NCBI GenBank assembly: GCA_020444065.1 | Contig: JAHLLQ010000003.1 | Span: forward strand, 754,979 to 818,978 | Direction: 5' to 3' | Source of the DNA: a bacterium | GTDB taxonomy: Bacteria; Sumerlaeota; Sumerlaeia; SLMS01; JAHLLQ01 | Length of the DNA stretch: 64,000 nt | In this document: piece after piece, positions 37,467-44,524 of the stretch | Layout: every line of letters begins with the position of its first letter | Numbering within the stretch: the first letter of the stretch is position 1 | Notes under the pieces: generated by a model | The model's database searches: none | What the model saw: only the letters and a program-made list of their open reading frames with translations | What the model was told of the DNA's origin: nothing | Translations under genes and position numbers: made by a program

Positions 37467-37503
37467 GGAGATTTCGGCCCTTTGGCAGCGGGCCAAAGAC
37501 GTC

Positions 37504-38277
37504 ATGGCGCAGACTGGGAGTCATCCCCTGGAATTGAAAAGCACGGCGGAGATTTCGAAGATCCGCCGCGCCGGCCATCTGCTCCAGCGCGTTATTATGG
37601 AAGTTGCCCGGGCAGTCGACGTCGGAGTAACCACTCTCGAACTCGACCGGCTGGCAAAATCCAGGATCAAGGAAGCGGGCGCCATTCCTGCCTTCCTCGG
37701 AATGTACGGGTTCCCGAACACGCTCTGCGTGTCGCTCAACGAGGCGGTGGTCCACGGCATTCCGAACAAAGCCCCCCTGAATGAAGGCGATCTGCTTTCC
37801 ATCGACTGCGGGGTCTTGCTCGATGGCTTCTTTGCCGACACGGCCTATACGGTTGGCGTCGGCAAGTGCAGCGCAGAGGCTGAGAGGCTGATGCAGGTCA
37901 CGCGCGAATCGCTCGAACTGGCGATCGCCAAGTGCCAGCCCGGCTGTCGCCCCGGCGACATCGGCCATGCGGTGCAAACCCACGTGGAGAGCAATGGATT
38001 CCACGTGATTCGGGATTATACGGGCCATGGCATTGGCCGCCACCTGCATGAGGATCCGAAGATCGAGAACTTCGGCCCGGCAGGAAAAGGCAAACGCCTG
38101 ATGCCCGGAACCGTGATCGCCGTCGAGCCCATGGTGGCTGTCGGCACGGGCGACACGGAAGTCCTGAACGACGACTGGACGGTCGTCACAAAGGATCGCA
38201 GTCTGTCGGCTCACTATGAGCATACGATCGCGATCACACAAGGCGGACCCGAGATCTTGACTCTGGCCGAGGACTAA
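37504..38277 (+). CDS. map: Methionine aminopeptidase, type I
   Basis: 257 residues. Removes the N-terminal Met from new proteins. The five metal ligands are all present: D101 (SIDCGVLLDG), D112 (FFADTAY), H175 (TGHGIGRHLHEDP), E208 (IAVEPMVA) and E239 (HYEHTIAI). The start ATG at 37504 gives MAQTGSHPLELKSTAEISKI; the family core begins at LKSTAEISKIRRAGHLL. It overlaps nothing and follows adk by 37 bases. Confidence 0.98.
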   Translation: MAQTGSHPLELKSTAEISKIRRAGHLLQRVIMEVARAVDVGVTTLELDRLAKSRIKEAGAIPAFLGMYGFPNTLCVSLNEAVVHGIPNKAPLNEGDLLSIDCGVLLDGFFADTAYTVGVGKCSAEAERLMQVTRESLELAIAKCQPGCRPGDIGHAVQTHVESNGFHVIRDYTGHGIGRHLHEDPKIENFGPAGKGKRLMPGTVIAVEPMVAVGTGDTEVLNDDWTVVTKDRSLSAHYEHTIAITQGGPEILTLAED

Positions 38278-38392
38278 AAAACCTCAGCTCGGGCTTGACA
38301 GGCCGCCCGCCGCTATGGAGCAATCAGAAATTGCGGTTCGGGGAAACCCGTCAACCGTGCCCATGCGGTCCAGCTTTTGAAACGGAAGGTTT

Positions 38393-38611
38393 ATGGCCAA
38401 GGAAAAAGGCATCGAAGTCGAGGGCGTCGTAACGGAAACCCTCCCCAACGCCATGTTCCGAGTGGAACTGACGAACGGGATGAATGTACTCGCTCACATC
38501 TCTGGCAAAATGCGTATGCACTACATCCGCATTCTGCCCGGCGATCGAGTCACCGTGGAGCTCTCACCCTACGATCTGACGCGCGGCCGCATTACCTACC
38601 GCAACAAATAG
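38393..38611 (+). CDS. infA: Translation initiation factor IF-1
   Basis: 72 residues, exactly the usual size. [20 protein letters not shown], then [20 protein letters not shown] and the C-terminal [13 protein letters not shown]: the complete OB fold. Blocks the A site during initiation. It follows a 115-base spacer after map, the longest in the spc-alpha part, which might hold its own promoter, though only a bare TTGACA at 38296 was found. Confidence 0.98.
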   Translation: MAKEKGIEVEGVVTETLPNAMFRVELTNGMNVLAHISGKMRMHYIRILPGDRVTVELSPYDLTRGRITYRNK

Positions 38612-38688
38612 ACTACCCGAGCGGGTTCGAAATCGATGAATCCGCTGAATACCAGAGGGCGAGTACGCTCGACGGGAGTTAGGCAACA

Positions 38689-38802
38689 ATGAAAGTTCGC
38701 GCCTCCGTAAAGAAGATTTGCAAGGACTGTCGCGTGATTCGTCGTCGCGGCGTCGTTCGCATCATTTGCAAGAATCCCCGCCACAAGCAGCGGCAGGGAT
38801 AA
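38689..38802 (+). CDS. rpmJ: 50S ribosomal protein L36, zinc type
   Basis: 37 residues. [20 protein letters not shown] is the standard opening and NPRHKQRQG the standard end. Zinc ligands are C11, C14, C27 and a His near the C-terminus (C+ form). It lies between infA and rpsM as in most bacteria, with GGGAGTTAGGCAACA before the ATG. Confidence 0.97.
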   Translation: MKVRASVKKICKDCRVIRRRGVVRIICKNPRHKQRQG

Positions 38803-38829
38803 CCCACGACTTAGGCAGGAGCACCGACT

Positions 38830-39198
38830 GTGGCACGTATTGCTGGCGTCGACCTCCCGCGCGATAAGCGCGTCGAGTACGGACTAACTTACATCTTCGG
38901 CATCGGGGTTACCCGCAGCCGCGAGATCCTGAAGGCCGCCGGTGTCGAGCTCGACACCCGTGTGCGCGACCTGACAGAGGCCGAGGTCTCCAAGATCTCC
39001 GCCATCATCACCGGGAACTACAAAGTCGAAGGCGATCTGCGTCGCGAAGTCGGCCAGAACATCAAGCGCCTTATGGACATCGGCTGTTACCGCGGCCTTC
39101 GCCACCGCCGGGGCCTTCCCGCCCACGGTCAGCGCACCCGCACCAACGCCCGGACTCGCAAGGGCCCCCGCCGCACGGTCGGTAAGGGTTCCAAGTAA
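38830..39198 (+). CDS. rpsM: 30S ribosomal protein S13
   Basis: 122 residues, GTG start with AGGAG about 8 bases upstream. [20 protein letters not shown], the helix-two-turn-helix region [17 protein letters not shown], and the basic tail [20 protein letters not shown] that reaches tRNA. Begins the alpha-operon part. Confidence 0.98.
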   Translation: MARIAGVDLPRDKRVEYGLTYIFGIGVTRSREILKAAGVELDTRVRDLTEAEVSKISAIITGNYKVEGDLRREVGQNIKRLMDIGCYRGLRHRRGLPAHGQRTRTNARTRKGPRRTVGKGSK

Positions 39199-39227
39199 TC
39201 TACGGATTTTTCTGAGGAGAACGACCT

Positions 39228-39620
39228 ATGGCCAAGAAGAGTGGCCCCCGGCAGAAGAAAAAAGCCAAAAAGAACATCGGGCATGCCATCGTCCATGTGC
39301 ATGCGACGTTCAATAATACGATCGTGACCTTTGCGGATCCCACCGGGAACACCATTTCCTGGGCAAGCGCCGGCGCCGCCGGTTTCAAGGGCTCCCGCAA
39401 GAGCACCCCGTTCGCGGCCGGCCAGGCTGCAGAGCGGGCCGCCAACCAGGCACGCGACCATGGCGTTAGCTCCTGCGACGTCGAGGTCAAGGGCCCCGGC
39501 TCCGGACGCGAATCGGCCATCCGGTCGCTTCAGGCCGCAGGCATCGTCATTCGCACCATCAAGGACGTAACCCCCATTCCCCACAACGGTTGCCGGCCTC
39601 CGAAGCGGCGCCGCGTCTGA
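39228..39620 (+). CDS. rpsK: 30S ribosomal protein S11
   Basis: 130 residues. Basic N-terminus ([20 protein letters not shown]), then [40 protein letters not shown] and the end [18 protein letters not shown]. The isoaspartate-prone Asn-Gly of S11 is retained in HNGC. GAGGAGAACGACC precedes the ATG. Confidence 0.98.
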   Translation: MAKKSGPRQKKKAKKNIGHAIVHVHATFNNTIVTFADPTGNTISWASAGAAGFKGSRKSTPFAAGQAAERAANQARDHGVSSCDVEVKGPGSGRESAIRSLQAAGIVIRTIKDVTPIPHNGCRPPKRRRV

Positions 39621-39700
39621 CGGGATACATCCAGCCCGGCCCTGTGTCGGACTGACCCATCGACTTCGAGGAATTTTCGTCGGAAAGAGGATAGATCACC

Positions 39701-40330
39701 GTGGCTCGATATCGCGGAGCAGTTTGCCGGCTTTGCCGGCGTGAAGGCAAAAAGCTTTTCTTGAAGGGCGAGCGTTGCCATGGCGCCAAGTGCGCTATTG
39801 AACGTCGCAACGTGCCCCCCGGCCAGCACGGCCAGACGCGCAAGAAGATGTCCACCTACGGCGTCCAGTTGCGCGAGAAGCAGCGTGCCAAGCGCATCTA
39901 TGGCATCCTGGAACGTCAGTTCCGGCGCTACTTCGCCACTGCGGACCGCTATCGCGGCGTCACCGGCACCGTGCTGCTCCAGCTTCTGGAGCGCCGTCTG
40001 GACAACGTCGTCTTCCGCATTGGCTATATGGCCAGCCGTAAGGCTGCCCGCCAGTTCGTCCGCCACAACCACGTTTTGGTCAACGGCACCCGGGTCAACA
40101 TTCCGTCCTACCAGGTTCGCCCCGGCGACGTGATTTCGATAACCGCCAAGGCTCGCGAACTGGCTCCGGTTCAGGAATTCGTGTCCCAGCTCGACCGTCG
40201 CGGCCGCAAGCCGTGGATCGAGTTCAACGTCGAAGACTACTCGGCTCGGTTCGTCAGCGTTCCCTCTCGCGAGGACCTGGACGACATCGATCTGCGCGAG
40301 CAGCTCATCATCGAGCTCTACTCGAAGTAA
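39701..40330 (+). CDS. rpsD: 30S ribosomal protein S4, zinc-binding form
   Basis: 209 residues. GTG start giving MARYRGAVCRLCRREGKKLF. Four N-terminal cysteines (C9, C12, C26 and C31 by position) match the C+ zinc form of S4. The S4 RNA-binding domain LERRLDNVVFRIGYMASRKA and VRHNHVLVNGTRVNIPSYQV is complete. In other bacteria S4 represses the alpha operon through an mRNA pseudoknot near rpsM. Confidence 0.98.
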   Translation: MARYRGAVCRLCRREGKKLFLKGERCHGAKCAIERRNVPPGQHGQTRKKMSTYGVQLREKQRAKRIYGILERQFRRYFATADRYRGVTGTVLLQLLERRLDNVVFRIGYMASRKAARQFVRHNHVLVNGTRVNIPSYQVRPGDVISITAKARELAPVQEFVSQLDRRGRKPWIEFNVEDYSARFVSVPSREDLDDIDLREQLIIELYSK

Positions 40331-40433
40331 CCGGCAGCCCTTTCGCGCGACAATCGGCTCGGTTTTTGCGCGAATGGGCTCCAACTGCGTTTCGGACTCT
40401 CGCGCCAACCGGTAATCGCCGACCCTAAGGAGA

Positions 40434-41474
40434 ATGACTCGACTCATGGAGCTGGAACTTAAGCCGCTCATTCGGCCCACGCGCCTTGTACCTGACAAGC
40501 TGACGCTCAGCGACCACTTCGGACGTTTCTACGTCGAACCGCTGGAGCGTGGCTTCGGTACAACCATCGGCAACTCCCTTCGCCGGATCCTGCTGTCCTC
40601 GATCCAGGGAGCTGCCGCGACCAGCGTCCGCTTTGAAGGCGTTCGCCACGAATTCACCGCGATCCCCGGCGCTCGCGAAGACGTTAATGACGTCATCCTC
40701 AACCTCAAGCAGGTCGTCTTCAAGCTCGACGGCGTCCATGGCAAGACCACCATCTTCCTGGACAAGAAGGGCCCCGGCCGCGTTACCGCTGCCGACTTCG
40801 AACTGCCCGAGCACCTGACGATCCTGAACCCGGATCAGCACATCGCAGAATTGACCGGCGACGGTCACCTGCAGATGGAAGTTCTCGTGGCCCAGGGACG
40901 TGGCTACCTGCCCGCCTCCTACCCCGAGATGGAAGATGAAGACGACATCGGCATCCTGCCGATCGATGCGGTCTTCTCTCCGATCCGCAAGGTCCGCTAC
41001 GAAGTCGCCGAGGCCCGCGTTGGCCAGCGCACCGACTACGACAAGCTGACCCTCGAAGTGACCACCGACGGCAGCGTCCGTCCGGAGGAATCGATCAGCT
41101 TTGCCGCCAAGATTCTGCGCGACCACCTCGACATCTTCATCCGCGTCGAGGATCGCGATTCCGCCATGTCCGAGACAATGGGCGGTGGGGAAGAAGAGGC
41201 GGAAGGCGCGGCACCGATCCAGGCCGTTCTCGATAAGTCGATCGAGGAACTGGAACTGTCCGTCCGCTCCTTCAACTGTCTGGAGGCCGCCGGCATCAAG
41301 ACGATCCGCGACCTGGTCCAGAAGACCGAAAGCGAAATGCTGAAGTATCGTAACTTCGGCCGCAAGTCGCTGTCGGAAATCAAGGCGATCCTCAAGGGCT
41401 TCGGCCTCGGCTTCAACATGAAGCTGGACGAGCGCGGATTGCCCGTGAACCTGAACGTCGACGACAAGGAATAA
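40434..41474 (+). CDS. rpoA: RNA polymerase alpha subunit
   Basis: 346 residues. The N-terminal domain that dimerises and nucleates polymerase assembly has FGRFYVEPLERGFGTTIGNS and LRRILLSSIQGAA. A linker (GGGEEEAEGAAP) leads to the C-terminal domain that binds UP elements and activators: LELSVRSFNCLEAAGIKTIR, TESEMLKYRNFGRKSLSEIK. Two starts are possible: ATG at 40434 lies 1 base after AAGGAG and ATG at 40446 lies 13 bases after it; the second gives the more usual MELELKPLIRPTR. Confidence 0.98.
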   Translation: MTRLMELELKPLIRPTRLVPDKLTLSDHFGRFYVEPLERGFGTTIGNSLRRILLSSIQGAAATSVRFEGVRHEFTAIPGAREDVNDVILNLKQVVFKLDGVHGKTTIFLDKKGPGRVTAADFELPEHLTILNPDQHIAELTGDGHLQMEVLVAQGRGYLPASYPEMEDEDDIGILPIDAVFSPIRKVRYEVAEARVGQRTDYDKLTLEVTTDGSVRPEESISFAAKILRDHLDIFIRVEDRDSAMSETMGGGEEEAEGAAPIQAVLDKSIEELELSVRSFNCLEAAGIKTIRDLVQKTESEMLKYRNFGRKSLSEIKAILKGFGLGFNMKLDERGLPVNLNVDDKE

Positions 41475-41527
41475 TCCCGGCCACGGCCGGTCAGCATTGC
41501 ACCAATTCTTGAGAAGGCATCGGAATC

Positions 41528-41932
41528 ATGCGTCATCGAAAACACCGCCAAAAACTCAGCCGGCCGACTGGCCATCGCCGGGCCCTGCTTCGTAACTTGG
41601 CCATAGGCCTGATTGAGCACGAGCGCATCCGCACGACCGAGGCGAAGGCCAAAGTTCTTCGTCCGTTCATCGAGCGTCTCGTGACCCTTGGCAAGAAGGG
41701 CGAGCAGCACCACCGCCGCCGCGCCTTCTCCGCCTTGGGCAAGAAGGTCCCTGTTCACAAGCTGTTCGAAGATATTGCGCCGCGTTTCGAAGGCCGCCCC
41801 GGTGGCTACACGCGCATCATTCGCGACGACCAGCGTGCCGGCGACGGCGCCTGGATGGCGTACATCGAATTCGTCGAGCAGGGCGCTGCCGCTTCCTCGG
41901 CTCCCGCCGAGACCGCAGCCGCCGAAGCCTGA
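41528..41932 (+). CDS. rplQ: 50S ribosomal protein L17
   Basis: 134 residues. MRHRKHRQKLSRPTGHRRAL and LLRNLAIGLIEHERIRTTEA are the signature opening; IAPRFEGRPGGYTRIIRDDQ closes the core. A short Ala-rich tail (ASSAPAETAAAEA) extends the usual end. Last gene of the ribosomal block, followed by a terminator. Confidence 0.98.
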   Translation: MRHRKHRQKLSRPTGHRRALLRNLAIGLIEHERIRTTEAKAKVLRPFIERLVTLGKKGEQHHRRRAFSALGKKVPVHKLFEDIAPRFEGRPGGYTRIIRDDQRAGDGAWMAYIEFVEQGAAASSAPAETAAAEA

Positions 41933-41960
41933 TTCGAACGCTGACAAACTCGATTCACCA

Positions 41961-41997
41961 ACGCGCCTCCGGTTTGCCGGGGGCGCGTTTCTTCTTT
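41961..41997 (+). terminator. Terminator of the ribosomal block
   Basis: ACGCGCCTCCGG-TTTG-CCGGGGGCGCGT forms a 12-base stem with one G-T pair, followed by TTTCTTCTTT. It starts 29 bases after the rplQ stop. Confidence 0.9.
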
Positions 41998-42084
41998 GAG
42001 GACCAGCCGCGTTCGACTTCCTGTTTGCCACGCCGAACCGCCGTAGCCATCATCCCGGGTTGAACTTCGCACAAAGGAATCGCC

Positions 42085-42909
42085 ATGGCTTCCAACAACC
42101 CGCTCCACTCCGCACTGTCGTTTCTCAACGAACGTCGCCCAGCATTTTGCGCCATGATTCATGTGCTGCCGTTGCCGGGCACCCCGCGCTACGGCGGGTC
42201 GCTGAAGGCCGTGATCGATGCAGCCCGGCGTGAGGCCCGCACCCTGGCCGACGCCGGCGTCGACGCGATCATGATCGAGAATATGCACGACGCCCCGTAC
42301 GTTCTCCGGAATGTGGGGCCGGAGATCACCGCCGGTATGACGGCCGTCGGCTGTGCGGTTCGCGAAGAGATCGGCGACATGCCGCTCGGCGTCCAGGTTC
42401 TGGCTGGAGCGAACTGCGAAGCCATCGCCGTGGCGCAGTCCTGCGGGGCCAACTTCATTCGTGCGGAGGGATTCGTCTTTGCCCACGTCGGGGACGAAGG
42501 CACCCACGAGGCCTGCGCGGCGGAACTGCTGCGCTACCGCCGCATGGTCGGGGCGGAGGACATCGCGGTCTTGACCGATATCAAGAAAAAGCACTCGGCC
42601 CACGCCATTACCGCCGATGTCGACCTGGCGGAGACGGCCCACGCTGCCGAGTTCTTCGGCTCGGACGGCCTGATCGTGACCGGAACGGCGACAGGTCGGC
42701 CTGCGAAGCCGGGCGATCTGAAGGAAGTTCTCGGCGCGACCCACCTGCCTGTCGCGATCGGCTCGGGAATCACGCCGGAGAACGCTGCAGAGTATCGCGA
42801 CGCGCATCTTCTGATCGTTGGGAGCTGGTACAAGCGCGATGGCTATTGGGAGAATGAAATCGATCCGGACCGCGTGGCCCGGCTGGTCGAGAGCATTCGC
42901 AAGTCCTGA
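42085..42909 (+). CDS. BtpA/SgcQ-family TIM-barrel protein
   Basis: 274 residues. The family signatures are clear: CAMIHVLPLPGTPRYGGSL, AGVDAIMIENMHDAPYV, GVQVLAGANCEAIAVAQ, LTDIKKKHSAHAITAD and LIVTGTATG. In cyanobacteria BtpA stabilises photosystem I; most members occur in non-photosynthetic bacteria and archaea and resemble nucleoside- or sugar-processing barrel enzymes, so a metabolic role is more likely here. AAAGGAATCGCC precedes the ATG. It starts 87 bases beyond the ribosomal terminator, so it is a separate unit, and it ends six bases from the convergent GNAT gene. Confidence 0.85.
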   Translation: MASNNPLHSALSFLNERRPAFCAMIHVLPLPGTPRYGGSLKAVIDAARREARTLADAGVDAIMIENMHDAPYVLRNVGPEITAGMTAVGCAVREEIGDMPLGVQVLAGANCEAIAVAQSCGANFIRAEGFVFAHVGDEGTHEACAAELLRYRRMVGAEDIAVLTDIKKKHSAHAITADVDLAETAHAAEFFGSDGLIVTGTATGRPAKPGDLKEVLGATHLPVAIGSGITPENAAEYRDAHLLIVGSWYKRDGYWENEIDPDRVARLVESIRKS

Positions 42910-42915
42910 CCGCCG

Positions 42916-43371
42916 TCAGTCGTCCAGATCCCGCTCGAGCAACACCGCATCCTCGTCGAATCCACAGCGCTGATAAAATTCCCGCGCGCGCGTGTTCGAT
43001 AGCTCGGTGCTGACTTCGACCTCTACGCAACCCATCTCGCGGCATTTCGCGACGGCTGCTTCGAGCAGGCGCCGCCCCAGTCCTCCCAGGCGAAATCCCG
43101 ACGCAACGAAGAGCTCGTCGATGATTCCGGATGGGCCGGGATGACAGATCGTTCGTCGTGTCGTGAAGTTGATGAATGCGATCGGCATCTCGTTCCAGAC
43201 ACCAACGAGCACGGAGCTATTCGGATCCATCAGTAGCGCCCTGCAGTTCTCCGTTGCGTCGTTGATGCTTGCGCCGGTGGCCTGCTCCAGGACCTGGAGC
43301 AGTTCGGCAATCAGGCCGCGCAAGTAGGGGAGATCATCCTCCGTCGCCGGCCGAATCGTGATTTCCTCCAT
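42916..43371 (-). CDS. GNAT-family N-acetyltransferase
   Basis: 151 residues. Begins MEEITIRPATEDDLPYLRGL, the usual GNAT opening. The acetyl-CoA site is read as FRLGGLGRRLLEAAVAKCRE (the R/Q-x-x-G-x-G/A motif as RLGGLGRR), and the C-terminal RAREFYQRCGFDEDAV motif is standard. The acceptor is unknown. The start at 43369-43371 has GAGGG with a five-base gap; an ATG 30 bases upstream has no usable spacing. It follows the zinc-ribbon membrane protein gene on the same strand by about 70 bases. Confidence 0.9.
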   Translation of the reverse strand: MEEITIRPATEDDLPYLRGLIAELLQVLEQATGASINDATENCRALLMDPNSSVLVGVWNEMPIAFINFTTRRTICHPGPSGIIDELFVASGFRLGGLGRRLLEAAVAKCREMGCVEVEVSTELSNTRAREFYQRCGFDEDAVLLERDLDD

Positions 43372-43443
43372 GGTTGCCCTCGTCTCGATGATTGAGGGCA
43401 TCCTTCATCGCTCATCGCACTGTCCGCAAGAGCGTAACTCGCA

Positions 43444-44190
43444 TCAGATCCATCGGCCGCTGAAGTAGCCCACTGTGTAGGCAACGTTGCACGCATCGCA
43501 ATGATGGCGGCGGCCATGGAATTCCTGATCCAGGCCGATGATGTTCGAATCGCCGCTGATCCGGCGATTCTTGATCTCCATCAGGCACCCACAGTTGGGG
43601 CAACGCACCCGCGCCAGGCTGTGGCAGAACACCAGGGCGAACAACGCGGGCAGGACCAGCGCGACGGCGCCCGTGAACAATACCGGCATACCGGCCCAGG
43701 TCCGTCCGACGAACCACCCGATGGCAAGGGCCGTCGCAAGGCCCGCTGTTACGGCAAGAACCGTCGAGTAGGCCAGCTTCCGGAGGCGGCGCAGACCTGT
43801 CAGTGACATCGGCCACCGGCGCGAGAACGCACGCAGCGCCAGGAAGATCGATCCCGTGACGACAAATGCAATTCCCGCAATCGGCAACACGTTCGCCCAC
43901 GTGAGTGCGTCCCCATTTGGGAGAATGTCGCCCACAATGGCGGCGACGTCCGCCGTTGCATGCGGCGGGATCTGGATCCCGAGCGCATAGTAGAACATCG
44001 CCGCCAGCCCCGCCCAGAATAGGCCGAGAATGCCGAGTTCCACGTACGACATCCGCAGGCCGACCTCGAGAATCTCGCCATGCGTGTGCTCGTCATGATG
44101 ATGGTGGTGAGTGAAGCGCGTTCCTCCGCAGATATAGCAGTGCTTATCCGAGGACGCGTTGACTGTTCCGCAGCGTTTGCATTCTTTCAT
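43444..44190 (-). CDS. Membrane protein with two zinc ribbons and a His-rich segment
   Basis: 248 residues; family not recognised. The N-terminus is a zinc ribbon (CKRCGTVNASSDKHCYICGG), followed at residues 28-38 by THHHHHDEHTHGE, a likely metal-binding stretch. Four hydrophobic helices follow (about 48-68, 100-120, 140-165 and 168-190). The C-terminus has a second set of pairs, CPNCGCLMEIKNRR and HHCDACNVAY, forming another ribbon. Both ribbons are predicted cytoplasmic with an even number of helices. A role in metal sensing or as a membrane-bound nucleic-acid or protein adaptor is possible. AGCGAG precedes the ATG. It is divergent from comEC. Confidence 0.75.
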   Translation of the reverse strand: MKECKRCGTVNASSDKHCYICGGTRFTHHHHHDEHTHGEILEVGLRMSYVELGILGLFWAGLAAMFYYALGIQIPPHATADVAAIVGDILPNGDALTWANVLPIAGIAFVVTGSIFLALRAFSRRWPMSLTGLRRLRKLAYSTVLAVTAGLATALAIGWFVGRTWAGMPVLFTGAVALVLPALFALVFCHSLARVRCPNCGCLMEIKNRRISGDSNIIGLDQEFHGRRHHCDACNVAYTVGYFSGRWI

Positions 44191-44524
44191 CTCGCTTGCT
44201 CCTTGGATTCGCGGGGGCTGACTTCGGTTTGCGAACCCGGCTGGCGTTTCTTGCGAGAGGGCAACGGGCGGGCACTACAAACAAATGCTATGAAAAGATG
44301 GTGCCAGTTTTCGGAGACCGCATGGATCGTGGCGGATTCCGCGTAAGTTCAACGCTGAGAAAGATCTCGTTTGAGAGCTCTCGCCGCGAAGGTTTGTCAC
44401 ACTTGAGCAAGTGCGACTCGTTTTGCAGGGCTGCAACGTCATCCACCCAATCCCGCTTGCGCCATCCCGGACATCGCCAAAAGGTCGGAGACGTCGAATC
44501 TGTGAACGAGGAACCGACGAATCC

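Noticed and set aside
37482-37503. Upstream ATG in another frame before map
   Set aside because: It belongs to a short out-of-frame ORF; the map frame begins at 37504.
35211-37505. 764-codon antisense frame across secY and adk
   Set aside because: Same effect; both sense genes are complete and the antisense protein is a low-complexity Asp/His-rich string.
38296-38301. TTGACA upstream of infA as a promoter
   Set aside because: No -10 hexamer at 16-18 bases; TATGGA is only 13 bases away.
38610-38660. tRNA-like GGTTCGAAATC between infA and rpmJ
   Set aside because: No cloverleaf can be drawn around it; the acceptor and anticodon arms are missing.
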